Below, piece after piece: positions 8,111-16,819 of a stretch of DNA of 55,748 nt. The DNA lies in contig QZKI01000046.1 of assembly GCA_003598055.1 (NCBI GenBank), positions 1 through 55,748 on the forward strand. Reading direction: 5' to 3'. The notes below the pieces were generated by a model, which was not told the DNA's origin, searched no databases, and saw only the letters and a program-made list of their open reading frames with translations. Position numbers and translations under genes: made by a program. Every line of letters begins with the position of its first letter. Position 1 is the stretch's first letter. The DNA is from Candidatus Abyssobacteria bacterium SURF_17 (GTDB taxonomy: Bacteria > Abyssobacteria > SURF-5).

Positions 8111-8872
8111 CTAGCTTTTCTTGAGAATCACGATGATGTTAGTGCGAAGCGCCTTCATGAAATCGGTCATCAGCAATCGAATCCAGAGCAGTTCGAGTAC
8201 GGCTAATGGAGGGACCAAGACGAGTTTGGCCGATGAAACAATTGGCTTGAATTCCATCAATTCAAACTGTGTCTCACGAGCAACCTTGCGGACACGTTTC
8301 TTATTATTCACTCTATAAAAGGTCGGGAAAACATCGGGCGGTGTACGCCCCTCAAAGATCCTGATGAGTATGTTTTTGAGACATTGCGGGACTAATCTGG
8401 AAACAAGGGCTATGTAACCTGCGGAATTCATGGTGTGAAAGAGAAAGACGCCATCCGGTTTCATCACTCTGTGTATTTCTCTGAATTGTCGCTCCGGCGC
8501 ACTTAAGTGCTCTACGACCATATTGGCAGAAACAAAATCAAACGCGTCTTGCTTAAATGGGAGATTCGAAATGTCGGCTTGCACTTGGTGGGAAATAGTT
8601 TTATGCTGTCTCAGTTGATAGAGCTCTCTATCAACCCCCACTACCATCTTGCAGGTCCCGACTATTTTTTTCTCGTCGCGAAGTTGCCAAGAGGTGAATA
8701 TTTGACTCCCGCAACCAATGTCCAGCCAGAAAGATTCGGGCCTCACCCAAGATTGAACGGATTCCGCATACACTTGTTGCGAGTGCTGGAGTCCGGGACT
8801 GATTATATCCTGAAGGACCCAATAGATCCTGAAAAAGAAACGCCTAACCGATTTTTCCTTAGCGGGGCACAA
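8111..8872 (-). CDS. Class I SAM-dependent methyltransferase
   Basis: 253 residues. Motif I FWLDIGCGSQIFTSW lies near residue 48. VVGVDRELYQLRQHK, ADISNLPFKQDAFDFVSANMVVEHL (motif IV region) and KPDGVFLFHTMNSAGY follow, the usual Methyltransf_11 order. The C-terminal 60 or so residues contain a hydrophobic segment (LVLVPPLAVLELLWIRLLM), common in sugar or lipid methyltransferases associated with membranes. The start is uncertain: the first in-frame start is TTG at 8872 with no clear ribosome binding site. Probably O-methylates an EPS sugar (inference from context). Confidence 0.8.
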   Translation of the reverse strand: MCPAKEKSVRRFFFRIYWVLQDIISPGLQHSQQVYAESVQSWVRPESFWLDIGCGSQIFTSWQLRDEKKIVGTCKMVVGVDRELYQLRQHKTISHQVQADISNLPFKQDAFDFVSANMVVEHLSAPERQFREIHRVMKPDGVFLFHTMNSAGYIALVSRLVPQCLKNILIRIFEGRTPPDVFPTFYRVNNKKRVRKVARETQFELMEFKPIVSSAKLVLVPPLAVLELLWIRLLMTDFMKALRTNIIVILKKS

Positions 8873-9005
8873 GTTATGTTGGAAGATGCTCGAGACGCCG
8901 GCACATGCTCTTGGAGAGAGCGGGAGCCTAGGTTCGAAGGATTACGCTTGTCCTTCTTATCTCAGTCAAGCTGCAGGTCTCTTGTAACCTTAGCGGGTTT
9001 GCCCA

Positions 9006-10259
9006 TTACTCTTGGCCGACAATCTTGAGGGCATTGCCAATATCTTCCTCAGTCAATTCGGCCATTGGGTCACCGGTCGGCGCGGTGCCTTTGATGTACC
9101 AGTAAATAGCCCTGTTCAGATCATCGCGGGTCAGTTTACCGGCTTGCCAGCGAGCAACCACATCAGCCAGCCACTTTGCAGACTGCTCGACGGTTATCGG
9201 GTAGCCGTTGGCATTGTATGTTCCATTGCCGTCCACTACGTATAAGTAAGCTGTCCCGTATGGAAGTGAGGCAGAGTTAACAGTAACCGAGATGGAATTG
9301 TCCGACCACGCGGAAGGAATTTGCACTTCTCTTCTCCTGCAAGCATTGTAGGTGCTCGCATCACCTATAACGACTCTTGCCCATGAATTGTCAATATAGA
9401 AGTTATCAAAATAGTTTGTTACTCCAGACTTAACATAATGGTCCAGATTGGTTGTCGCTTCTCCAATGTACACACGGTCCCAATAGTAAGGCACGCTTCT
9501 GGTCAGATAATCCTGGAGGTCGATAATCTTCACCATCGGCTCAGTGCTCCCGAATACGTGGCTATTCCAGATCTCGATTGAGCCGTTGGCTATTCCCTGG
9601 TCGGACTGTTCTGCTTGAAACTCGATTTGGAACCACTGATTCTGCTGATAAGGAAGTTGGCCCGTAAAGTAGTGTGAACTTGCTACTCCCCCACTTCCCG
9701 TTCCTCGTTGATAGTAATGGGCTGCGTCTTGGGGTCCCCAATTGTATTGGGCGAATTTCATGCCGTCGTCGCTATTGCTTTCTATTCTCCAAAACTTCAC
9801 TTGATGCCTCTGATAATCAGTCCCGAAGGTGAAGCGTGCCCAAAATGTGACAAAGATTTTCTTAAGCGAATCCACATCGGTTCCCCACTTCAGGTATGCG
9901 CTCCTCTGATTGTCGGCGTAATAGTCATCCATGTCGTTTTTCGAACACAAGGTGCTCCCGGGACGATTGTTTGCATTAGTGAACGTTAAATTGTCCTCCC
10001 GTATAGAGTTCCCCCATACAGAAGCATTGGTATAAATACCGTCCGCCGTGGGGATTAGCTGGTCCGGGGCTCCGCTCTCAAAATTATCCCACTTTAATGG
10101 AGTGGCCCGACTCTTTGCCCCAAAACCGCTGCCGTTAATCACCACTGATTCACCTTCACGGAATGCTCCGGCAGTGCCAGCTATTTGCGGTGCGCAAACC
10201 GCTGAGGAGCTGAAGAAAAGAGAGAATGCTGCAACGAAAAAAAATGTGGTTTTGTTCAT
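9006..10259 (-). CDS. Secreted protein with IPT/TIG-like start and lectin/lyase-like beta-jelly-roll
   Basis: 417 residues with a signal peptide (MNKTTFFFVAAFSLFFSSSAVCA). The mature N-terminus (QIAGTAGAFREGESVVINGSGFG) is a typical IPT/TIG strand pattern. The central part (KKIFVTFWARFTFG, HQVKFWRIESNSDD, NQWFQIEFQAEQSDQG, GSIEIWNSHVFG, NYFDNFYIDNSWARVVI) has the look of a concanavalin-like jelly roll, as in polysaccharide lyases and carbohydrate-binding domains. No catalytic residues can be assigned. The C-terminal 55 residues (WLADVVARWQAGKLTRDDLNRAIYWY) are helical. It may bind or trim the EPS outside the cell (inference). A sigma-54-like site lies about 115 bases upstream. Confidence 0.82.
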   Translation of the reverse strand: MNKTTFFFVAAFSLFFSSSAVCAPQIAGTAGAFREGESVVINGSGFGAKSRATPLKWDNFESGAPDQLIPTADGIYTNASVWGNSIREDNLTFTNANNRPGSTLCSKNDMDDYYADNQRSAYLKWGTDVDSLKKIFVTFWARFTFGTDYQRHQVKFWRIESNSDDGMKFAQYNWGPQDAAHYYQRGTGSGGVASSHYFTGQLPYQQNQWFQIEFQAEQSDQGIANGSIEIWNSHVFGSTEPMVKIIDLQDYLTRSVPYYWDRVYIGEATTNLDHYVKSGVTNYFDNFYIDNSWARVVIGDASTYNACRRREVQIPSAWSDNSISVTVNSASLPYGTAYLYVVDGNGTYNANGYPITVEQSAKWLADVVARWQAGKLTRDDLNRAIYWYIKGTAPTGDPMAELTEEDIGNALKIVGQE

Positions 10260-10713
10260 GCTATATTTACCTCACTGTCACTATGAGTTGTGCTCGGGCC
10301 GCCAGCAAAGTCAAAAGATGAAGTTGGCTGCCTCCAGCTACAGATTATAAGTTCCATTCCTAAGCCGAAGTGCAAATTCCATGCCGCTATTTTGATCAAA
10401 CGTTTCTGGCGCTGTAACCCCTTGCTTACAAGCAGTTCCCCCTTATGATTTCTCCGTGCTCCGCACAATCACGAACGGCCCTCACTGAGATCAAAATAAC
10501 AGTATTGTAATTCCTCCGTATGTCTGCAAAGGGTGTCTTGGATAACATAACTGTTATTGGAAGCCATGTCAAGAACGCGGGACGAGATGCCGATTGAAGA
10601 CGGCCTGCCTGATTCGCCCAAAGGTCCCTTACGAACAGCGGCTTGGCCGGAAAAAGGCTTACTGCCGAACTTTTCCACGCATCAAGTGTTTCTCTTAGAA
10701 CTCAAGGAGGTTA
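10260..10713. other. Gap of 454 bases without a convincing gene
   Basis: Short open frames here on both strands lack ribosome binding sites and family features. On the minus strand a 26-codon frame (ending MEFALRLRNGTYNL then a stop near 10346) looks protein-like but is closed upstream by a stop, so it may be the tail of a decayed gene. The only other signal is the sigma-54-like site at 10371-10386. Confidence 0.5.
10371..10386 (-). promoter_or_regulatory. Possible sigma-54 promoter (CGGCATGGAATTTGCA) for the gene starting at 10259
   Basis: Read on the minus strand, GG is followed after 10 bases by GC. GGCAT and TTGCA match the -24/-12 consensus and only the first T is replaced by C. It would start transcription about 100 bases upstream of the secreted-protein gene. 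One such match per window of this size is expected by chance, so this alone is weak. Confidence 0.35.
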
Positions 10714-11697
10714 CTACAGGGATTCGATCATCTGGGTCAAGAGCGTGAATCGGGTGCGCCACGTGTCCGAAAGCTCTCGTGCTAGGTCGATTGTTTCGCT
10801 TTCCAGACGGCGCCTATCGTCAATCGCATGCTCTATTGCTTTGGCAATATCCGGCGCATTGTTTTCGGTAAATGTCACGCCCTTGTGGAAGTAGTCCATG
10901 AGATCATTTGTTCTAGAAACGATGAGCGCTCTGCCAAGCGCCACTGCCTCATATGCGCCACAGAGGAGAAAATGTTCGGCCGAGGTGAGCACCATAACTA
11001 CATCGGCGGAATACAGGAGCGACTGATAGTTTTTCTCGTCAAGAAACCCGGTGAAGATAGCATTCGAAGGGGCGGCATCGCGGATTTGCTTCGGCAATTT
11101 CCCGCTGTTTCCCGTGATGTAAATGACTATGGAAGGCGATATCAAGCGAGCCGCCTCTATCACTTCAGTCACGGGCTCATCGCCGCTGTAGGAACAAACA
11201 AATACCACATTGGCCCTGCCGGCCAATTCAATTCTCTCCGCAAGCGCCAGATTTGGAAGCTTGTCCTGAAGAACGAAGCCTCGCCCCCCCCAGCTTTCCA
11301 GCACATTCTTCAGGAATTCATTGGTCACGATAGTCAAATCTGCTCTCCTTATGGTGTATCTGGAAAGCAGTTGAAAGACTTTCTCCTTCAGCGATGGAAG
11401 ATGCGCTCTTTCCAGTCTGAAATTCGAATGCCGGTCGACTACCAGGGTATACCCGAGCAATGGCTTCATAAAACAGGCTACCGTCGCAAGAACGATAGAA
11501 GGATTCTGAACGATGACCCGCTTTGGTCGAGTGAGGAGCAGCTTGAGAGATGTTCTCAGGGACAGAAGCCAGACCCGAATCAAGTATCTCTGGCTTGAAA
11601 GATACTTGTACAAGGGAACACCGAGCGCCGCGGCGAGTTCATTTGTCCGTCTCTGGTTTTCCCATGTAATCCATATGCTCTCGTTGTTTTTCCCCAT
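10714..11697 (-). CDS. Glycosyltransferase, GT-B fold (GT4-like)
   Basis: 327 residues from ATG 11697. The open frame continues to GTG 11745, but that start would lie on a hairpin. The N-terminal Rossmann half (SIWITWENQRRTNELAAALG, RVIVQNPSIVLATVACF, LVVDRHSNFRLE, ADLTIVTNEFLKN) is followed by the nucleotide-sugar half (NVVFVCSYSGDEPVTEVIEA, IVIYITGN, IFTGFLDEKNYQSLLYSADVVMVL, CGAYEAVALGRALIVS). The last stretch holds the E-x7-E-like donor-binding element, with the first Glu in AYEAV. This resembles glycosyltransferases of EPS and LPS clusters. The acceptor cannot be predicted. Last glycosyltransferase gene of the operon in transcription order. Confidence 0.85.
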   Translation of the reverse strand: MGKNNESIWITWENQRRTNELAAALGVPLYKYLSSQRYLIRVWLLSLRTSLKLLLTRPKRVIVQNPSIVLATVACFMKPLLGYTLVVDRHSNFRLERAHLPSLKEKVFQLLSRYTIRRADLTIVTNEFLKNVLESWGGRGFVLQDKLPNLALAERIELAGRANVVFVCSYSGDEPVTEVIEAARLISPSIVIYITGNSGKLPKQIRDAAPSNAIFTGFLDEKNYQSLLYSADVVMVLTSAEHFLLCGAYEAVALGRALIVSRTNDLMDYFHKGVTFTENNAPDIAKAIEHAIDDRRRLESETIDLARELSDTWRTRFTLLTQMIESL

Positions 11698-11719
11698 ATC
11701 CTCTCGACGAGACCCTATT

Positions 11720-11744
11720 TGGGGTCTGCAAGCCCGAGACCCCA
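11720..11744 (-). other. Hairpin TGGGGTC/GACCCCA between two glycosyltransferase genes
   Basis: A perfect 7-bp inverted repeat with an 11-base loop lies in the 103 bases between the stop of one glycosyltransferase gene (11801) and the ATG of the next (11697). No U-run follows. It could be an mRNA processing or stability element, and it argues for the ATG start at 11697. Confidence 0.45.
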
Positions 11745-11800
11745 CTCTTCTGTATCTATGTCCTCCAGGTAATGAAAACTTTTTCTCGAACTTCGCCGTG

Positions 11801-12949
11801 CTAGTCGAACAGGCTCATGTAAAGCTGTTCGTGCTCACGTACTGTGTGGGAAATGTCGAAGCGCTTGAGGGCGTGTTGCACCCCATTGACGCGGAAGCGG
11901 TTACCCATCTCAACATCATTAAGGAGGGTTGTCATTGCATGTGCTAGCCTCTCTGGGTTGTGCGGGCCTACCAGGATCCCTGTCTCCCGGTCATTAATGA
12001 CTTCCGGGACCCCCCCCACTCGTGTTGCGACAACGGGCACCCCTGAACTTAACGCCTCAATCAGACTCATGGGCAATCCTTCATAGAAAGATGCATTGAC
12101 ATAAAGCTGAGAAGCCGCCAGATACGGGTGCACATCGTTCTTGAACCCGAGAAAGCGCACGTGTCTCTGAATGCCCAGACGCTCGGCCTGTGCTTTCAAC
12201 TTTTCCTCCATGGGACCGGTTCCGATAATCACAAGGCAAACATCCGGCATTGTTTTCAGGACAAGAGAGAACGCGGTCAGCAGTACGTCAAGCCCCTTTT
12301 CTTCGCTCAGTCTTCCGATTGTAGTGATAATTTTTGCGGAACCATTGCACCCGATTTCGTTTCGAATCTTCATCGGATCGATGAAACTCGTTTGTGACAT
12401 CTTGATGCCGTTTCGTATCACCACGAGGAGGTCTCGTTTGATTCGCGTATGCTCGCACAAGTGCTCGCGAACCGCCTCGGATACGCATATGGTCTTGTTG
12501 TTGCAGATATTCATACTTGAGATTTCGGCGAAAGTCTTAAGCTTGTCGATGAGGCCCTCACCGCGCAGATACGGGTAAGGGCTGTGAACTGTGGAGACAA
12601 TCTTCATCCTCGCACCGGTGCGAAACAACCTTCCCCATACACCGGGTTGAAACGAATGGGTATGAATGATGTTCGGGGATAATTCGCGGATTGTCCGTCG
12701 ATACCTCGGCAATCCTTTCCAACGATTCTTGTCAAACTCCAGACAAACTACCTGGTTGCAGAGATTGCTGAAGGAACGCAATTCGTCCGGGTCACCTATG
12801 AAAAAGAGCACGGAATACTGGAACATTGAGTTTGACCGACAATCCAAGAAATGTTTCAAGAAGCTCGTTATGCCACTCTTGGGCCAGTGCACTACGTGGA
12901 GCACCCGAATTGTGCCGCCTTGCGGGCATTGAGACGGGGCATTCGTCAT
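11801..12949 (-). CDS. Glycosyltransferase family 4
   Basis: 382 residues. N-terminal half: IRVLHVVHWPKSGITSFLKHFLD, then NIIHTHSFQPGVWGRLFR and IVSTVHSPYPYLRGEG. C-terminal half: TTIGRLSEEKGLDVLLTAF, CLVIIGTGPMEEKL, VRFLGFKNDVHPYLAASQLYVNASFYEGLPMSLIEALSSGVPVVATRVGGVPEVI. The last stretch is the complete GT4 donor-binding signature with the E-x7-E motif (YEGLPMSLIEAL), so a retaining transferase is expected. Its ATG overlaps the stop of the upstream AMP-ligase-like gene (ATGA), indicating coupling. Confidence 0.92.
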   Translation of the reverse strand: MTNAPSQCPQGGTIRVLHVVHWPKSGITSFLKHFLDCRSNSMFQYSVLFFIGDPDELRSFSNLCNQVVCLEFDKNRWKGLPRYRRTIRELSPNIIHTHSFQPGVWGRLFRTGARMKIVSTVHSPYPYLRGEGLIDKLKTFAEISSMNICNNKTICVSEAVREHLCEHTRIKRDLLVVIRNGIKMSQTSFIDPMKIRNEIGCNGSAKIITTIGRLSEEKGLDVLLTAFSLVLKTMPDVCLVIIGTGPMEEKLKAQAERLGIQRHVRFLGFKNDVHPYLAASQLYVNASFYEGLPMSLIEALSSGVPVVATRVGGVPEVINDRETGILVGPHNPERLAHAMTTLLNDVEMGNRFRVNGVQHALKRFDISHTVREHEQLYMSLFD

Positions 12950-14334
12950 TCGGCAACCTTCGAGATGACCGACTTGAACTTGCCGTTGCTGTCCTTGGGA
13001 ATTTCGTCCACAAGCTCTAATTCGACTTTCATTTCGTTTCCGGTCCGCTTTCGAACTTCGTATAACAATTCCTCCCTGTTTGTTGCGTTGAAGTCCGCAT
13101 CAGCGACCAATTTAAGGAGGAGGCAATCTCGTGAGGTTTGAATAATCTGCGTTTCATATATGCCGCTCATGCCTTTGAACACAGGATCCAGTCGGCCGAG
13201 CGGCCGTCCATCAGGCGTGATAAGAATATCATCGGTGCGTCCAATAATCTGTCGCACGACCGGAAAGTTTCTTCCACAGCGGCAGCGTTCTGAATCGAGG
13301 ACAAGTCTATCTCCGAGCCTGTAGCGTATGACGGGCATGGCATAGTTGACAAAGCCCGTGCAAACAGCCTCCCCTTCCTCGCCGTTCTGCACCGGTTTGC
13401 CGCTCTCGTCCACGACTTCAACTATGCCGTGCTCAGGATGCACGTGATACGTACCTTCCTCGCACTGAGAAACGAACAGGGCCATTTCGGTGCAGCCATA
13501 TTGGTCCACCACGCTTCGACCGAAGGCCTCTCCGATGATGGCTCTCTGGTGTTCAAGCAAAGTCTCGGCTGTCGTGAACACGGCTTTGGGCCGCACGCCC
13601 CCAAGGTTATTCTTCTTCATATACTTGGCGAGAATGAACAGACTTGACGGATACCCAATTATCTCTTCGGGCTGAACCTCGACGAGTTTTTCGTAATAAT
13701 GCTTCAGATTGGCCTCGGACATATGGTATGACGAAAAAAGATAATTCCTCTGAAAGATATCGTATCGCCAGAACGGTGGTCGTGTTTGCTCAGGCGAGAC
13801 CGCGATTCTCCCGAAGAAAGTCGCTCGTCTCATTCCTGGTTGAATCCCAAACCAGCCCCTCAGCCTTTGCCAGAATGCATAGTGGTGTCGGCGTGAATCT
13901 GTATCACAATAAACCGTCAATGGTTTGCCGCTGGTTCCGCTTGTGCTGAGCTTGAATGCTTTTCCTCTGAGCGCCGACATCTTTGACCGAAAGTCGTTCG
14001 TGTTCGAGCGGAATTGTTCCTTAGTCACAATCGGTAATTTCTGGAGGTCAACAGCCGTGCTGAACTGCCGAGCAGTCCAGCCGTTTCTCTGCTGAAGTTC
14101 ATGGTAAAAGGGTACATTGTCAAAGGCATGGGTTAAGAGTTTTTGCAGCTCAAAAGATTGAAGTTCCGCGATTTTGTCTTCCGAATAGGATTGGCTGTCG
14201 CGCAACCCATGACAGTAATCCCGAAACCTGCCTCCGTAGCGCTCGCGGCGCAAATGAAAACCGTAGATTGATACCATACAATTCTGGAGGAAAAAAGGAC
14301 TTCGGAAGTACACCTTCTCTGCGACGCGATTCAC
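12946..14334 (-). CDS. CapK/PaaK-like AMP-forming ligase (copy 1)
   Basis: 462 residues, GTG start behind AAGGGAAA. Family features: LQKLLTHAFDNVPFYHELQQR near 50 (PaaK-type N-terminal box), the ATP-binding loop KLSTSGTSGKPLTVY near 130 (intact SGTSGKP), FTTAETLLEHQRAII, VVDQYGCTEMALFVSQC (A5-like YGxTE), YAMPVIRYRLGDRL (A7) and RTDDILITPDG (A8). It is a member of the phenylacetate-CoA ligase/CapK group, which activates carboxylic acids as adenylates. CapK-type proteins are frequent in capsule and EPS clusters. The substrate is unknown. It is one of three related proteins in this locus and has the best conserved ATP loop. A partner acyl carrier protein is encoded at 37502-37783. Confidence 0.87.
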   Translation of the reverse strand: MNRVAEKVYFRSPFFLQNCMVSIYGFHLRRERYGGRFRDYCHGLRDSQSYSEDKIAELQSFELQKLLTHAFDNVPFYHELQQRNGWTARQFSTAVDLQKLPIVTKEQFRSNTNDFRSKMSALRGKAFKLSTSGTSGKPLTVYCDTDSRRHHYAFWQRLRGWFGIQPGMRRATFFGRIAVSPEQTRPPFWRYDIFQRNYLFSSYHMSEANLKHYYEKLVEVQPEEIIGYPSSLFILAKYMKKNNLGGVRPKAVFTTAETLLEHQRAIIGEAFGRSVVDQYGCTEMALFVSQCEEGTYHVHPEHGIVEVVDESGKPVQNGEEGEAVCTGFVNYAMPVIRYRLGDRLVLDSERCRCGRNFPVVRQIIGRTDDILITPDGRPLGRLDPVFKGMSGIYETQIIQTSRDCLLLKLVADADFNATNREELLYEVRKRTGNEMKVELELVDEIPKDSNGKFKSVISKVAE

Positions 14335-14397
14335 TTTCCTTCCCTCTTGAGTGAATACTTCAGCGAACCTGAGACAGCGTATCTGCGAGTACTTGCT

Positions 14398-15939
14398 CTA
14401 CGGCCGAGAGCCAGAAAGTCTCAGCAAGACGAAATCCGAAGAGTTGTAGATCACTCTGCGACCGATCTTAGCGTCTTCGCTGAGGAGGCTGTTGTTGTGT
14501 CTTCCCTTGTTTATGAGCACGTATTTCGCACCATATTTCTTGATGATTTCAACTCGTTCTTCAAGACTTGCATCATCTTCAAAAAATCTCGAAAGGTCAT
14601 TCCTTCTCTGTTCAATATCCGGGACAAAATACGTGGGATGCAGTGTTGCGATGATCTTCCCCCCAAAAGTCGGAACAAACCAACTTGTGTTTATGTCACT
14701 GCACACGACATCATATTGCCCAACATGAGATTCCAGAAACTGCATAGTGCGGGTGTCGCTCTTCCTCCCGGGAACGAGCCTCGATAAGGCGGAGACATTA
14801 TTTGCAATGAGAAGAACTGTCAAAACTGCCGAAACCAACGCTGCCGTTACCTTGATGCCGAGGCTGCCGCTTGTGATTGCCCTTTGCGCCAAAAGCTGAG
14901 AGACAAACACTGCCGTTCCCGCTTGCAACACTATCATCACAAAGGAAATGACTCGCCCCAATGAGGCCGGATGCCGAATGACCCAGCCAAGCGCATAGAT
15001 GAAGAGCAAAGCCACGAACATCAGACACAGAGAATCACGGCGGTTCTTTTTGAATCTTGCCCACAACACCGGAAGCCCAATCCAAGCCGGGAAGGTTCTT
15101 TCGACAATATGCTGGTATAGTCCATAATTCAGCGTCCCGTATCTCGATATCTCGATAGCTTGGTTTTCCGTGGCAATCAGGTCTAGTAAGGGATAGTACG
15201 GCCAGAAGAATCCGATAATGAGCGAAATTGCCGGGATTGCAAGAACACAGAAAAAGACACCAGCACGCTCTTTGCAGAACCGGCTGACGGCGAGCGCATA
15301 TAATCCCACCCACAGGAAGATTGCTGTAGTCGGGTGTGTCAGCAATACAATGGCGCTGCACGCGGCAATTGCGGAAAACCAAAGAATGCTCGGTGTTTTG
15401 AAGAAGCTCGCTGCCATCCACAACGACAGCAAGCCCAATGACATGGCAAACGTCGAAGGATACGACAAGGTATACGTCAGAGCAGTGAAGTGGAAGAATC
15501 CGCTCCAATCCCATGGATGCCAGCCCCACATGAATAACAACAACAGGAGGAAAACCGTGGGTACCTTAGGATTGTCAGAAAGAGTGAGAGCGAAAAGTCT
15601 AATCGCAATGAGCAGGAGGATAACATTCAGTAAAGCGAAAATCGAGAGACTGGTTATCGCGTGTAACCCGGTCAATCGTGAGAACAGACCGACGAGAACG
15701 AGGTAGGGGGAGAAAAAAACATGGGGCGCATCAACCAAGAGCTGGGGATGCCGAGGGTTAGATGGATGCGTTGCAAGCTCACGGACGCAGGCGGAATGTT
15801 CCCAGAAATCGGTGCCTCGAACACTGTTTAGCGTATTCGAAAGCATCAGCAGGAAGAAAACAGTCGCAAGGACCAGATAGTGCTTTTCGATAATCAGCCT
15901 TGTGAATCGCTTCAAAAGCGAATTTTGTTGGAGATACAT
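14398..15939 (-). CDS. Polytopic GT-C-like membrane protein
   Basis: 513 residues with about 11-12 hydrophobic helices and a soluble C-terminal domain of about 110 residues. The first periplasmic loop carries TDFWEHSACVREL, an acidic Asp-Glu pair in the place where GT-C glycosyltransferases hold their catalytic Asp. WGWHPWDWSGFFHFTALTYTLSYPS is another loop. The C-terminal part (YDVVCSDINTSWFVPTFGGKII, KYGAKYVLINKG) is like that of DUF6541/mannosyltransferase-type proteins. It probably transfers a sugar from a polyprenyl-phosphate donor on the outer face (inference). A related protein lies at 52753-54423. Confidence 0.75.
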   Translation of the reverse strand: MYLQQNSLLKRFTRLIIEKHYLVLATVFFLLMLSNTLNSVRGTDFWEHSACVRELATHPSNPRHPQLLVDAPHVFFSPYLVLVGLFSRLTGLHAITSLSIFALLNVILLLIAIRLFALTLSDNPKVPTVFLLLLLFMWGWHPWDWSGFFHFTALTYTLSYPSTFAMSLGLLSLWMAASFFKTPSILWFSAIAACSAIVLLTHPTTAIFLWVGLYALAVSRFCKERAGVFFCVLAIPAISLIIGFFWPYYPLLDLIATENQAIEISRYGTLNYGLYQHIVERTFPAWIGLPVLWARFKKNRRDSLCLMFVALLFIYALGWVIRHPASLGRVISFVMIVLQAGTAVFVSQLLAQRAITSGSLGIKVTAALVSAVLTVLLIANNVSALSRLVPGRKSDTRTMQFLESHVGQYDVVCSDINTSWFVPTFGGKIIATLHPTYFVPDIEQRRNDLSRFFEDDASLEERVEIIKKYGAKYVLINKGRHNNSLLSEDAKIGRRVIYNSSDFVLLRLSGSRP

Positions 15940-16057
15940 GCCGAGAACGATGCCTTTTTCTGAGCAATCTGATATTTCTTATCGAAGAGGCAGAAAAAAA
16001 CGCTGCTAGTTCATCTCACGTAATCTAGTGGTCGTAGGTCTCCCTGATGTTGATTCG

Positions 16058-16819
16058 CTATTTGACCACCTTCACGACCACAATCCGCGAGTATTTCGCG
16101 AGTGAAGAGACATGCGCCAACAGGAAGGCGTCGATTCGCCGCACGACCGGCCTTAGTCTTTGCAACAACTTGTTGCCTGTTGTCTCGAAGACATTAAAGA
16201 GTCCGGACCATTGCACACTCTGTCTGGAAAAGGGCGATACAAATGTCGATACATCACGTTCAGTCAATGGGCGTTCATGGCTCGTGTGCTTGTTGGGAGT
16301 AAGTGCGCGGTAAATCCTCATCAACGGGTGATAGGCGTAATCCTCGATGATGAGCGCCTTGCCCCCTGGCTTCAAGACTCTGTGAATCTGCTTGGCTGTT
16401 GCCGCTATGTCGCAGTGGTGCAGGGCCATATGCATAAAGACGAAGTCGAAGAAATTATCCTCATACGTCATCTCTTCGCAAATCATTGTGTCGTACGTTA
16501 TGTTCACGCCGGCGGCTCTCGCGTAGCGTTGGGCGAGCTCAATCATCTTCGGCGATATATCGCATGCCCACACGTGCGCGCCGCTCTTTGCGAAGCGAAG
16601 AGAAATCCATCCATTTCCGCAGCCTAATTCCAGCACTCGTTTGCTGCGGAGGCTCCTAAAGAAAGCCGGTACCGAACGTAAATAGTCTATCTTTCCACAT
16701 AAGTCCTCGAATGAATCTATGTTGGAAAGTTTCAGGTCGCCGGGGACATTCGCAAGCGTTTTCTCCGCGGCTATGTCAGAGAATTCCCTTTCATCTGCAT
16801 ATCTAGCGTTCGATTTCAC
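16058..16819 (-). CDS. Class I SAM-dependent methyltransferase
   Basis: 253 residues from GTG 16819, preceded by GAGGA. The frame is open to 16858 but the first 13 codons overlap the upstream gene. Methyltransferase motifs in order: KRVLELGCGNGWISLRFAKSG (motif I), VWACDISPKMIELAQRYARA, MICEEMTYEDNFFDFVFMHMALHHC (motif IV region), LKPGGKALIIEDYAYHP. A tail of about 60 residues follows (VQWSGLFNVFETTGNKLLQR). Likely methylates an EPS sugar or a lipid-linked intermediate. It overlaps the end of the upstream glycosyltransferase gene by 17 bases, so both are co-translated. Confidence 0.85.
   Translation of the reverse strand: MKSNARYADEREFSDIAAEKTLANVPGDLKLSNIDSFEDLCGKIDYLRSVPAFFRSLRSKRVLELGCGNGWISLRFAKSGAHVWACDISPKMIELAQRYARAAGVNITYDTMICEEMTYEDNFFDFVFMHMALHHCDIAATAKQIHRVLKPGGKALIIEDYAYHPLMRIYRALTPNKHTSHERPLTERDVSTFVSPFSRQSVQWSGLFNVFETTGNKLLQRLRPVVRRIDAFLLAHVSSLAKYSRIVVVKVVK

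Noticed and set aside
10256-10678. Two short minus-strand frames in the 454-base gap
   Set aside because: No ribosome binding sites, no family features and atypical composition. A decayed gene tail cannot be excluded.
15990-16015. Terminator with seven T after the methyltransferase gene
   Set aside because: The T-run is preceded only by a weak 4-bp palindromic pairing (CTAG), not a convincing stem.
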